A stretch of 64,000 nt of DNA, taken from Candidatus Albibeggiatoa sp. nov. NOAA (lineage in GTDB: Bacteria > Pseudomonadota > Gammaproteobacteria > Beggiatoales > Beggiatoaceae). The notes beneath the pieces are model-generated. The model made no database searches and was not told the DNA's origin. It saw only the letters and a program-made list of their open reading frames with translations. The stretch spans positions 1 to 64,000 of the forward strand of contig JAOXRS010000007.1 in assembly GCA_025800385.1 (NCBI GenBank), written 5' to 3'. Below are positions 7,880-18,275 of this stretch, piece by piece. The position numbers and the translations under genes are program-made. Position 1 is the first letter of the stretch, and each line of letters starts with the position of its first letter.

Positions 7880-10800
7880 ATGTTAAGCCAAGAACACCTC
7901 CAAAGGATAGCCAGTTGGAATCAAACTTCTAAAGCTTATCCACATCAGTGCTTACACCAACTCATTGAATCACAGGTACAACGCACACCCAATGCTGTTG
8001 CTGTCAGTATCAATGACAAAAATCTGACATACATGGAGCTGAATCGACAGGCGAATCAATTGGCGCGCCACCTTGTCTCGTTAGGTATCCATGTTGAAAG
8101 CTTGGTCGGTATTTGTGCTGAACGTTCGCTAGAAATGGTTGTTGGTCTATTAGCGATTTTAAAAGCAGGCGCAGCGTATCTGCCTTTAGACCCTGACTAT
8201 CCACAAGACCGATTGTCTTTTATGTTAGATGATGCGCAGGTTTCAATAATTTTAACCCAAAGCCATATCTCACTGCCGACACACCAAGCACAATTAGTCG
8301 ATTTAAACACATTCAATTATGACCAATATGACTCAACCAATTTAAATACAAAGGTTGGATTAGATAACTTAGCCTATGTGATTTACACCTCAGGGTCGAC
8401 GGGTAAGCCTAAAGGCGCAATGAATACCCATTTGGCAATTAGTAACCGTTTGCTGTGGATGCAAGATGCTTATGGTTTAAATGAAAAAGATAAAATTCTA
8501 CAAAAAACCCCTTTTAGCTTTGATGTCTCAGTATGGGAATTTTTCTGGCCGTTGATGACAGGTGCGCAATTGGTGATGGCAAAACCCAAAGGCCACCAAG
8601 ACCCGCAGTATTTAGCACAACTCATTACCCAGCAAAAAATCACCACTTTGCACTTTGTACCTTCTATGTTGCGGCTGTTTCTTAACACAGCAAAATTACA
8701 ACATAACCAAGATTTACAACGGGTCTTTTGTAGTGGTGAAGCATTGCCTGTTGAACTACAAAACCAGTTTCTTGCACAGTATCCAAATATTGTCCTGCAT
8801 AATCTATATGGGCCTACAGAAGCCGCCGTTGATGTGAGTTTTTGGCAATGTCAGCCTAATGAGCAAGGTCACACCGTTTCGATAGGTAAACCCATTTCCA
8901 ATTTACAGTTATATATTTTAGATGAAGCGAATCAGCCTGTTGCGATTGGTGAAACAGGTGAATTGCATATCGCAGGTATTGGACTCGCACGCGGCTATTT
9001 GCATCGTCCCGAATTAACTGAAGAAAAGTTTATTCAAGTAGATTTGCCTTTTTCAGATACTAGCAATTGTCGACTTTATAAAACAGGTGATCTAGCGCGT
9101 TATCGTGAAGATGGCAATATTGAGTTTTTAGGTAGAATCGACCATCAAGTTAAAATTCGAGGATTTCGGATTGAGTTGGGGGAAATTGAAGCCAGTTTAA
9201 ATCAACATCCTGCAATTAATAAATCGGTTGTGACTGCAGTCGAACATGAGAGCGATACTAAAATTGCGGCCTACACTGTGCCAGAAGCAAACACACCATT
9301 AGCGCGTTGGTTAAAACTACAGCAGCAAGGTGATTTAGCGCAACAGCCCAGTTACGAATTGTTGAATGGGATGACAATTATTCACCAGAATAAGGCTGAA
9401 ACGGATTTTATCTATCAAGAGATATTTGCTCAAAATAATTACTTAAAACACGGTATTTGTATTCCAGAGAATGCAACCATTGTCGACGTTGGTGCAAACA
9501 TTGGTTTATTTAGTTTATATGCTGCACAGTATCCCCAAGCAAAAATTTACGCTTTCGAGCCAATTCCACCTATTTTTAATAATTTAAGTTTAAATAGCCA
9601 AATTTACAATCTTAATACCACTTTATATGCCTGTGGCTTGTCTGATGAAAACACAACCGCTAATTTTACGTATTATCCTCACGCATCTCTGATTTCTGGA
9701 CAATTTGCCGATAAAGAGATCGAAAAACAAATTTTAGCTGCTTATTTGCAAAAATATCAATATCTCACAGAAAAGCAAAAACAAGCAATCATGGAAGAAA
9801 GCCTGTTAACCAAGCGATTTGAGTGTGAGCTGCGCACTTTATCCAGTATTATTGCTGAACAACATATTCAGCAGATTGATTTGTTAAAAATTGATGTTGA
9901 AAAAAGTGAGTTATTAGTTTTAAAAGGCATTGAGTCACAAGATTGGGCAAAAATCCAACAAATTGTGATCGAAATACATAATATAGATGGGCGACTATCT
10001 GCAATCCAGCAATTATTAACACAACACCAATTTGAACTTGTCGTTGAACAAGACTCAAAATTACAACAAGCCCAACTGTACACCATTTATGCAAAACGCC
10101 AAACTTTGCAACCAGCTAAACCAAATAGTTATCAATGGGCAAGTGCTAAAAATTTAGCGCATGAGTTGCGTCATTCCTTAAGTCAACAATTGCCTGAGTA
10201 TATGCTACCGACTTATTATCATTGGTTGCTTGATTTACCACTTAATCCAAATGGTAAAACTGATCGTCAGGTTTTACCTCAAATTGATTTTAACCAGCGA
10301 AATCTATTAATTCCTTATGTAGCTGCTCAAAATGAAAAACAAAGTCATTTAGTGAATTTATGGCAAGAATTACTCAATATTGAAAAAATCGGGATTAATG
10401 ATAACTTTTTCGAGTTAGGCGGACACTCTTTATTGGCTGTTCAAATGTTGACTCAAATTCAATCATTATGGACAGTAGAACTGACTTTACATCAACTGTT
10501 TTCAGCCCCAACAATTGTACAATTAGCCGAATTAATCGGTCAGCAATCACAGCCTCGCCATTTAGATAATTATTCAACATCACAATTAATTCCATTGTCA
10601 TATGCTCAAAAACAACAATGGTTTATCTGCCAATTAGAACCAGAAAAGCCTATTTATAATGAGCCAATGACGATTTATTTCAATCAGGCAATAGATGATT
10701 ATGCACTGGAAAAAGCATTAAATTATTTGTTGCAACGCCACAGTATTTTACGTACTCGATTCCAAGTTCATAGCTCAGGACAAGCCAGCCAAAGCATTGC

Positions 10801-13717
10801 GGAGTCTGACTATATCGAGTTAGAAATAATTACTGTTGATACGGAACAAGCGGCACAAAATATTGCACATCAGCAAGCCACAAAAAACTTTGATTTACAA
10901 CATGATCTATTAATTACCGCCAGTTTAATTAAGCTATCAGAAACAGATTATCGTTTATATCTGTCTATTCATCATATTTTGCTCGATGGCGTATCGTTTT
11001 ACCATATTTTCTTGCCAGAGTTATATCAAGCCTACCAAGCATTTAGCCAGCAGCAATTACCTGATTTAGCAGATATTACAACAGAATATAAAGATTTTGC
11101 ATTATGGCAATACCAACAAACCGATCATGAAGCAGATTTAAATTATTGGAAATACCAGCTTCAAGATTTGCCTGTATTGCAATTACCTACAGATTTTCCC
11201 CGTCCCAAAACCAATAGTTTCAATGGTAAAAACTATCTATTTGAACTCGACTCGCATCTTGTTAAACAATTAAAGCAGCTAGCACAGCAAGAAGGTGTTA
11301 CCTTGTTTATGCTGTTAATCACCGCTTTTGCTATATTGTTACACCGTTACACAGGGCAAACAGATATTCCAATTGGTACAGTCAGCGGTATGCGTCAACG
11401 GGCAGAATTCAAATCTGTTTTAGGCTTATTTTTAAATACACTGGTATTAAGAACAAATTTAAGTCAAAACCCTTTATTCTCAACATTATTGCAACAAGTA
11501 AAAATAACAACGCTACAAGCTTATCAACATCAAAAATTACCGTTTAATCAGCTGGTTGAACAATTAAAATCTCAACAAAACTCAGGTTATAATCCTTTAT
11601 TTCAAGTGATGTTTGATTTAGACCCTGAACCTGATTCTGTTGGACATTGGCAAGCTAATCATTTTGATATTCATACAGATACGGCCAAGTTTGATTTAAC
11701 TTTAGAATTTTATCCAATTGAAGGGCAGCTTAAAGGTCGATTTGAATATAACACTGACTTATTTACTGAAAACACAATCAGTAGTCTGGCTAGGCATTTA
11801 CAAACATTATTAACCAGTATTACCCAAACACCTCTTAAGCCAATTGCACAATTAAATATGCTTACCAGCTTTGATTATGAGCAATTTAAGCAATGGAATC
11901 AGACTGTAACGGATTATCCAAGACAAAGTATTAGTGATTTATTTGAACAACAAGCTGTGCGGAGTCCCAATGCTATCGCGCTACAATTTGGGCAAAAAAC
12001 CTTAACATATGCCGCATTAAATCAAAGTGCTAATCAACTGGCGCATTATTTAATTCAACAAGGTGTTAAAAATGAAACACTGGTTGGTATTTGTATTGAG
12101 CGTAGTTTTGAACTCATTATTGGTCTATTAGCTATTGTTAAAGCAGGTGGCTGTTATGTGCCATTTGATCCACAATATCCCAAGCAACGCCTTGATTTTA
12201 TGTTGGAAGATACGGGGATTCAGTATCTATTAACCCATAGCCAATTTATAGAAAACTTACCTATAACAGAACAGATTATTTGTATTGATGATTATGAAAA
12301 TGTGATTACGCAAAGTGTGGAAAATCCAGATATTCAAATCAATACGCAAGATTTGGCTTATATTATGTATACTTCTGGTTCAACAGGTCAACCTAAAGGT
12401 GTGGGTGTGCCACAGCAAGCGGTTGTCAGGTTAGTGAAAAATACACACTATATGCCATTTAGCCCAGAACTGACTTTTTTACAACTTGCACCAATCTCTT
12501 TTGATGCATCGACATGGGAAATTTGGGGTAGTCTGCTTAACGGGGCAAAATTGGTGATTGCGCCAGCTGAAACACCTAGCCTTGAGCAGTTGGGCTTTAT
12601 TATCCAACAAAATCAAATTACTGCATTGTGGTTGACCGCTGGTCTATTTCATCAAATGGTGGAAAACCAATTGCATAATTTGTATCGAGTACATTATTTA
12701 TTGGCTGGGGGAGATGTGTTATCTGTTTCTCATGTTCAGGAAATTTTGCAAAAAACCGACTGTACTTTGATTAATGGCTATGGGCCTACTGAAAATACAA
12801 CTTTTACCTGTTGCTATGCTATGGATAAGCATACCCATATTGATGATTCTGTGCTGATAGGCCAACCCATTGCGAATACACAAATATTTGTATTAGACCA
12901 ACATCAACAGCCTGTGCCTGCTGGTGTGGTTGGGGAATTATATATTGCAGGCGATGGACTTGCTCGGGAATATTTTAATCGTCCTACCTTGACACAAGAG
13001 CGGTTTGTTCACCTATCCGTACCATGGTTAGATAGTCCGCAGCGCGCCTATAAAACAGGTGATCTCGTTCGTTATCATCATGATGGTAATGTGGAATTTT
13101 TGGGACGTACAGATTATCAAGTAAAACTGCGAGGTTTTCGAATTGAATTAGGTGAAATTGAAGCAGCATTGCAACAACATTCAGCCATTCAAAATGCAAT
13201 TGTGACAGTTTGGGAGCAAAATTCACAAAAATACCTGATTGCTTACTATATTGCGAATAAAGAGCTAGATACACAACAATTACGTGACTTTCTACAACAA
13301 CAACTGCCTCACTATATGCTGCCGCAGTTTTTTATAGCAGTAAAGCAATTTCATTTAAACCCAAATGGCAAGGTAGATCGTCAAGCTTTACCTAAGCCAG
13401 AATTCAGCGCAAACACGCTTGAAAATCATGTCCAGCAGACTTTAACTGCAACAGAGCAGACATTAGTTACTATATGGAAAAACATATTACCTATACAAGA
13501 TTTCACTATTCACGATGACTTTTTTAAACTAGGTGGGCATTCATTGTTGGCAACACAGGTTATTTCTAGGATAAATCAAGCGTTTAATTTACAGATGCCT
13601 TTACGCAGCATTTTTGAAACTGCAACAATTAAACATTTAGCCAAACAAATAGATACTCTAACTTGGATGCATTCTGATGCAAATTCTCATATAGAACGAG
13701 AAGAAGGCGAATTATGA
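7880..13717 (+). CDS. NRPS, loading module A(FkbM)-T plus module C-A-T
   Basis: The 1945-residue synthetase begins directly in a pre-adenylation linker with no condensation domain, so it is likely the loading protein. Order: adenylation A1 core (about 20-455); inserted FkbM-type methyltransferase (about 475-740; SAM loop VDVGANIGLFS at 535 and LKIDVEKSE near 672); A1 C-terminal lobe (about 745-805, NGKTDR lysine); carrier T1 (LGGHSLL, Ser850); condensation C (HHILLDG, His1031-1032, Asp1036); A2 (about 1345-1845); T2 (Ser1888). My reading of the A1 specificity residues is D-V-W-H-F-S-L-V-D-K, the serine code of EntF. A2 reads D-A-W-W-L-G-G-T-F-K, close to valine codes. The stop overlaps the next NRPS start (ATGA). 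No PPTase or MbtH is nearby. Confidence 0.93.
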   Translation: MLSQEHLQRIASWNQTSKAYPHQCLHQLIESQVQRTPNAVAVSINDKNLTYMELNRQANQLARHLVSLGIHVESLVGICAERSLEMVVGLLAILKAGAAYLPLDPDYPQDRLSFMLDDAQVSIILTQSHISLPTHQAQLVDLNTFNYDQYDSTNLNTKVGLDNLAYVIYTSGSTGKPKGAMNTHLAISNRLLWMQDAYGLNEKDKILQKTPFSFDVSVWEFFWPLMTGAQLVMAKPKGHQDPQYLAQLITQQKITTLHFVPSMLRLFLNTAKLQHNQDLQRVFCSGEALPVELQNQFLAQYPNIVLHNLYGPTEAAVDVSFWQCQPNEQGHTVSIGKPISNLQLYILDEANQPVAIGETGELHIAGIGLARGYLHRPELTEEKFIQVDLPFSDTSNCRLYKTGDLARYREDGNIEFLGRIDHQVKIRGFRIELGEIEASLNQHPAINKSVVTAVEHESDTKIAAYTVPEANTPLARWLKLQQQGDLAQQPSYELLNGMTIIHQNKAETDFIYQEIFAQNNYLKHGICIPENATIVDVGANIGLFSLYAAQYPQAKIYAFEPIPPIFNNLSLNSQIYNLNTTLYACGLSDENTTANFTYYPHASLISGQFADKEIEKQILAAYLQKYQYLTEKQKQAIMEESLLTKRFECELRTLSSIIAEQHIQQIDLLKIDVEKSELLVLKGIESQDWAKIQQIVIEIHNIDGRLSAIQQLLTQHQFELVVEQDSKLQQAQLYTIYAKRQTLQPAKPNSYQWASAKNLAHELRHSLSQQLPEYMLPTYYHWLLDLPLNPNGKTDRQVLPQIDFNQRNLLIPYVAAQNEKQSHLVNLWQELLNIEKIGINDNFFELGGHSLLAVQMLTQIQSLWTVELTLHQLFSAPTIVQLAELIGQQSQPRHLDNYSTSQLIPLSYAQKQQWFICQLEPEKPIYNEPMTIYFNQAIDDYALEKALNYLLQRHSILRTRFQVHSSGQASQSIAESDYIELEIITVDTEQAAQNIAHQQATKNFDLQHDLLITASLIKLSETDYRLYLSIHHILLDGVSFYHIFLPELYQAYQAFSQQQLPDLADITTEYKDFALWQYQQTDHEADLNYWKYQLQDLPVLQLPTDFPRPKTNSFNGKNYLFELDSHLVKQLKQLAQQEGVTLFMLLITAFAILLHRYTGQTDIPIGTVSGMRQRAEFKSVLGLFLNTLVLRTNLSQNPLFSTLLQQVKITTLQAYQHQKLPFNQLVEQLKSQQNSGYNPLFQVMFDLDPEPDSVGHWQANHFDIHTDTAKFDLTLEFYPIEGQLKGRFEYNTDLFTENTISSLARHLQTLLTSITQTPLKPIAQLNMLTSFDYEQFKQWNQTVTDYPRQSISDLFEQQAVRSPNAIALQFGQKTLTYAALNQSANQLAHYLIQQGVKNETLVGICIERSFELIIGLLAIVKAGGCYVPFDPQYPKQRLDFMLEDTGIQYLLTHSQFIENLPITEQIICIDDYENVITQSVENPDIQINTQDLAYIMYTSGSTGQPKGVGVPQQAVVRLVKNTHYMPFSPELTFLQLAPISFDASTWEIWGSLLNGAKLVIAPAETPSLEQLGFIIQQNQITALWLTAGLFHQMVENQLHNLYRVHYLLAGGDVLSVSHVQEILQKTDCTLINGYGPTENTTFTCCYAMDKHTHIDDSVLIGQPIANTQIFVLDQHQQPVPAGVVGELYIAGDGLAREYFNRPTLTQERFVHLSVPWLDSPQRAYKTGDLVRYHHDGNVEFLGRTDYQVKLRGFRIELGEIEAALQQHSAIQNAIVTVWEQNSQKYLIAYYIANKELDTQQLRDFLQQQLPHYMLPQFFIAVKQFHLNPNGKVDRQALPKPEFSANTLENHVQQTLTATEQTLVTIWKNILPIQDFTIHDDFFKLGGHSLLATQVISRINQAFNLQMPLRSIFETATIKHLAKQIDTLTWMHSDANSHIEREEGEL

Positions 13718-16700
13718 ATATTGCGGAATTTTTAGCCGAATTACAAGCAAAAGATATAAAGTTATGGGTTGAAAATAAAAAACTCCGCTATAATGCGCCT
13801 AAAGGACAATTTACAGCTGAATTACGTGAAACAATTGGCCAGCATAAGGCTGATATTATTCATTATTTAAGCAACAGCCAGCAAGATAGTCATGTGCAGT
13901 TAGAGCCTATTTCTCGTGACCAATCATTACAATTGTCATTGGCTCAGCAACGTTTATGGTTTTTAGATCAGTTAGAAGGTCAAACTGCGGCTTATAATAT
14001 TCCGTATGCCATCCGCTTACATGGTCAACTTGATATTGTTGCTTTAAAAAACAGCTTGTTAGATATTGTACAGCGTCATGAAATCTTGCGTACTAATTTT
14101 CGATTGCAAGATAATCAGGTGATTCAGATTATTCATGCTACCTCTGAATTAAATGATTTTTTTGAGTTTCTACCCACCATCTCGCCAACTAATATTACAC
14201 AATATTTGACAGAACAAGCTGAAAAGCCATTTGATTTAAAATCAGACAGTTTGATTCGGGTTTTACTCATAAAACAAGATATTGATAAGTATATTTTATT
14301 TATTAATATGCACCATATCATTTCTGATGGTTGGTCGATGGATGTATTATTTAATGAGCTAACAACACTGTATGGTGGCTACCAAGAAGAAGCTGATAAT
14401 AGCAACTTACCCGCTTTACCGATTCAATATGTAGATTATGCGCATTGGCAACGTAATTGGTTGCAAGGCAATGTATTAGAGCAACAACTTAGCTACTGGA
14501 AACAAGCACTTGCTAATACACCATTACAATTAAATTTACCTTTCGACTATTTACGCCCAGCTATCCAAACTTATCATGGCGCAACTCAAAAAATAGATTT
14601 TGGAGCTGAATTATCGAAAAACGTGCTTGCGCTTTCAGAAAAACAACAATCGACTTTATTTATTACACTATTAACCGCGTTTCAAATTCTACTTTATCGT
14701 CATACAGGACAAACTGATATTGTGGTTGGGACACCAATTGCAGGCCGCACTAAAACAGAAATTGAAAGTTTAATTGGCTTTTTTGTCAATACGTTGGCAA
14801 TTCGCACTAAATTACAATCTAAAGACAGTTTTATCAATGTCTTACAAAAGGTGAAGCAAACCGCTTTAAATGCCTATTCACACCAAGATATTCCTTTTGA
14901 ACATTTAGTCGCAGAATTGCAGCCAGAGCGCAGTTTAAGTTATACACCGATATTTCAAGTGATGTTTGTTTTCCACCAAAATGAGCCGATTAAAACCCCT
15001 AAATTTAAAGACTTGAAAGCAGAATCCTTACCTGAAGTTGATATTGCTACTAGTAAATTTGATTTGAATTTTCATGTTTGGATTGATAAACAGCAGCTGC
15101 ATGGCAAGCTTTACTATAATACCGATTTATTTAAACCTAAAACCATTGAATGGATATTAAGCCATTTTAACAATTTATTAGAATCTATCACTGCTAATCC
15201 TGATGAGAAAATTGCTCAGTTAAATATTCTGAATCCAGAAGATAAAACCCATAAAAATAGCATCCGTCCATCACAGCTTTTTACATTGTTTAAGCCATCT
15301 GATGTTAACCAGAGTATTGTGAGCCGTTTTAAACAATATGTAAATAAACACCCTTATCATACGGCAGTTAAAACACCCATTTATACATGGAGTTACCAAG
15401 TACTCAATCAGAAGTCGAATCAATTAGCACATTATTTACTTAAAACCTGTGGCTATCAAGAACAGCGTGTTGCGTTGTTATTTGAGCATGATGCACCCAT
15501 GTTAATGGGGATTTTGGGCGTGTTGAAAACAGGTAAAACCTATGTGCCGCTACATATTGAGCACCCTGTTGAACGTCTGCATAGTATTATTGAGGACGCG
15601 CAAGCTTGTATAATTATTGCGCAAAATGAAACACTTGCGTTGGCGCATAAAGTCAGCCAAGGGGCATGGACGATTATTAATATTGATGATTTACAAGAAA
15701 ATAATAAAGATGACCCTGATATCCATGTCTCACCACAGACACCCGCTTATTTATTGTATACCTCTGGCTCAACAGGCCAGCCAAAAGGTGTGATTCAAAG
15801 TCATCGTAATGTATTGTTTCATGTGAAAAACTATACAAATAGCTTGCATCTTTCTCGACATGATCGCTTATCACAATTTGCCTCTTACAGCTTTGATGCA
15901 GGCATGATTGATATATTTGCAGCTTTATTAAATGGCGCAACTTTATATCCAATTAATGTAAAAAACACTCATTTAAATGATTTAGCTAGAATTCTGGTTA
16001 AAAATAAAGTTACAGTTTATCACTCGACACCTACTTTATTCCGTCATTTCATGACTCATTTAGCAGGTAATGAAAATCTACAACACATTAGAGTTTTGAT
16101 TTTAGGTGGCGAATCTGTCAAAAAACAAGATGTAGAATTTTATAAGCGATATTTTTCAGATAACACAATATTTATCAATGGGCTAGGGCAAACAGAATCC
16201 TCATTTAACTTACAATATTTTATTGATAAACAAACCAATATAGGTAAACCTACAATACCAATTGGCTATCCAGTAGAAGAAGTTGAAGTTTTGCTATTGG
16301 ATGAGGAAGGCAATGAAACAGGGTTATATGGTGAAATTGCAATCAAAAGCCCTTATGTTGCTTTAGGTTACTGGCGTAAATCTTTATTAACTCAATCCGT
16401 ATTTAAACCACTCAAAGAGGAACAAAGCTATATTTATCGTTCTGGAGATATAGGACGTTTAACTGCTGATGGTTATTATGAATTTCTAGGTAGAAATGAT
16501 TTTCAAGTCAAATTACGCGGTTTTCGGATTGAACTAGGTGAAATTGAAACATTATTGCTACAACATAACAATGTTAATGAAGCAGCAGTGATCTTGCGCG
16601 AAGATGTACCGAATGATAAACGTCTAGTCGCTTATATTGTGTCACATAATTTATTGCCTGAGCGCATTCCTTATCAAATCAGTTGTTTAGTCGAATACGA

Positions 16701-18177
16701 TGATGTCACCTTTGCGATGCAAACTGAAGATATTTCTGAAAATGGAGTTTGTTTGGCAGGTGATTTACCCGCCACTTTGGAATCTGACATGATGATACGG
16801 CTTTGTTTGGCGTTGCCTGATGATAGTCAAGCACGTTGGTTTAAAGCAAAAGTTGCATGGAAGCAAGAAAAACAAATTGGTATCCAGTTAATTCTAAGCT
16901 CGACCGAACAGGATGTTTTACAGAAAAATGTTGATTATTTAATTGATAAACAAGGGCTTCTGAAAGTATCTCAGCGTACATTAAACAATGCGTTACGTGA
17001 CTATTTACAAAGCCAACTCCCAAATTATATGTTGCCTTCGGCTTATGTGATTTTAGATAAGTTGCCTTTAACCGCCAGTGGAAAAATAGATCGCCTTCAA
17101 TTACCTGCGCCACAATATCAATCAATGCAAGATAATTATGTTGCACCTCATAATGAGACAGAAACTGAATTAAGTAAAATTTGGGAAAAATTGCTGAATG
17201 TCTCACCAATTGGAGTACACGATAATTTCTTTAATTTAGGTGGCCATTCTCTGCTAATGATTACCTTATTGGGTGAAATTGAGCGGGTTTTCGGCAAACG
17301 ACTTGAGTTGACCATGTTGTTCCAAGCTCCGACGATTGCAAGACTTGCGCAGCATTTACAAGGAGAGTTTATTCAGAATTTACCGCCTTCTATTATTCCT
17401 ATGCAACCTAAAGGTTCACGTATCCCATTTTTCTGTGTTGCGGGTGCTGGCGGTGGTGTACATTGGTTTAATGAATTGGCCGCAGAACTTGCACCAGAAC
17501 AGCCTTTTTATGCTTTAGAAACCATGGGTTTAGAGCCATTAACGCGCTATAAAAATAAAAACCGCAGCCAAGCCCAAGCGATTGAATTTGTTAAAGTCTT
17601 ACGTCAGGTGCAACCTCAAGGGCCTTATTATATTGGTGGTTATTCTTATGGTGGTATTGTGGCGCATGAGATGGCTTGTCATTTACAAAGCTTAGGCGAA
17701 AAAGTGGGATTGTTAGTCTTTTTAGACAGTTGGAATCCTGCTGCGAGCACACCTGTGCATATTCAAATGTTACGCTGGGCAAAATATGTTTATCGTCTGC
17801 CTTTAAAGTTCAAATTTTTATTCTTACGCACAGAAACTAAAAAATTCCTACGTTGGGTATATAAACGATTTCTACTGCTTTTCTATGGTCGTCAAGAAGT
17901 TGTTAAATTTAGACGCATGGATGCAAATGATTGGCGTTATACACCCAGTTATTATAAGAATGAAAGTCGCGTTGCGTTATTCCGCTCTAGTGGTGTCAGT
18001 ATGACTGCACCCAAAGACGAAAATTATGGCTGGCAAGAATTAATTGACGGCGAAGTAGAAGTTCACGCAATGCCCGGAAATCACTATGAAATGTTGAGTC
18101 AACCCAACGTGCAGTTATTAGCAGATGAGTTGCAAGCTTATTTAATCGAAGCACAGGAAGTGTCTAAATATAATTGA
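13714..18177 (+). CDS. NRPS, terminal module TubC-C-A(PilZ)-T-TE
   Basis: The 1487-residue synthetase has a TubC-type N-terminal docking domain (about 1-50, MNIAEFLAELQAKDIKLW), condensation domain (HHIISDG, His200-201, Asp205), adenylation domain (about 530-960 plus C-terminal lobe about 1085-1145), carrier (LGGHSLL, Ser1179) and thioesterase (GYSYGG, Ser1311; probable His in GNHYEM). Between the adenylation lobes, at about 982-1080, sits a segment with RIPYQ (984-988), DISENG (1006-1011) and GIQL (1056-1059), the arrangement of a PilZ domain. The adenylation core is atypical: GLGQTE replaces YGPTE, and the specificity residues read D-A-I-H-I-G-G-F-N-K, which I cannot assign. The protein should add the last residue and release the peptide. 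It is translationally coupled to the first NRPS. Confidence 0.92.
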   Translation: MNIAEFLAELQAKDIKLWVENKKLRYNAPKGQFTAELRETIGQHKADIIHYLSNSQQDSHVQLEPISRDQSLQLSLAQQRLWFLDQLEGQTAAYNIPYAIRLHGQLDIVALKNSLLDIVQRHEILRTNFRLQDNQVIQIIHATSELNDFFEFLPTISPTNITQYLTEQAEKPFDLKSDSLIRVLLIKQDIDKYILFINMHHIISDGWSMDVLFNELTTLYGGYQEEADNSNLPALPIQYVDYAHWQRNWLQGNVLEQQLSYWKQALANTPLQLNLPFDYLRPAIQTYHGATQKIDFGAELSKNVLALSEKQQSTLFITLLTAFQILLYRHTGQTDIVVGTPIAGRTKTEIESLIGFFVNTLAIRTKLQSKDSFINVLQKVKQTALNAYSHQDIPFEHLVAELQPERSLSYTPIFQVMFVFHQNEPIKTPKFKDLKAESLPEVDIATSKFDLNFHVWIDKQQLHGKLYYNTDLFKPKTIEWILSHFNNLLESITANPDEKIAQLNILNPEDKTHKNSIRPSQLFTLFKPSDVNQSIVSRFKQYVNKHPYHTAVKTPIYTWSYQVLNQKSNQLAHYLLKTCGYQEQRVALLFEHDAPMLMGILGVLKTGKTYVPLHIEHPVERLHSIIEDAQACIIIAQNETLALAHKVSQGAWTIINIDDLQENNKDDPDIHVSPQTPAYLLYTSGSTGQPKGVIQSHRNVLFHVKNYTNSLHLSRHDRLSQFASYSFDAGMIDIFAALLNGATLYPINVKNTHLNDLARILVKNKVTVYHSTPTLFRHFMTHLAGNENLQHIRVLILGGESVKKQDVEFYKRYFSDNTIFINGLGQTESSFNLQYFIDKQTNIGKPTIPIGYPVEEVEVLLLDEEGNETGLYGEIAIKSPYVALGYWRKSLLTQSVFKPLKEEQSYIYRSGDIGRLTADGYYEFLGRNDFQVKLRGFRIELGEIETLLLQHNNVNEAAVILREDVPNDKRLVAYIVSHNLLPERIPYQISCLVEYDDVTFAMQTEDISENGVCLAGDLPATLESDMMIRLCLALPDDSQARWFKAKVAWKQEKQIGIQLILSSTEQDVLQKNVDYLIDKQGLLKVSQRTLNNALRDYLQSQLPNYMLPSAYVILDKLPLTASGKIDRLQLPAPQYQSMQDNYVAPHNETETELSKIWEKLLNVSPIGVHDNFFNLGGHSLLMITLLGEIERVFGKRLELTMLFQAPTIARLAQHLQGEFIQNLPPSIIPMQPKGSRIPFFCVAGAGGGVHWFNELAAELAPEQPFYALETMGLEPLTRYKNKNRSQAQAIEFVKVLRQVQPQGPYYIGGYSYGGIVAHEMACHLQSLGEKVGLLVFLDSWNPAASTPVHIQMLRWAKYVYRLPLKFKFLFLRTETKKFLRWVYKRFLLLFYGRQEVVKFRRMDANDWRYTPSYYKNESRVALFRSSGVSMTAPKDENYGWQELIDGEVEVHAMPGNHYEMLSQPNVQLLADELQAYLIEAQEVSKYN

Positions 18178-18195
18178 CCTGATGGTTAATAAATA

Positions 18196-18228
18196 AGCTG
18201 GGGCGTAATATTTTAGCGTCACCCAGCT
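18196..18228. terminator. Stem-loop between the convergent NRPS and SDR genes
   Basis: A 7-bp perfect stem (AGCTGGG with CCCAGCT) with a 19-base loop sits 18 bases past the NRPS stop and before the convergent SDR gene. There is no long T tract in either direction, so it is a likely but imperfect bidirectional terminator. Confidence 0.5.
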
Positions 18229-18275
18229 AAATTCAACAATTGTTACTGCACCAATTTCACAACTCACTATTTTGG

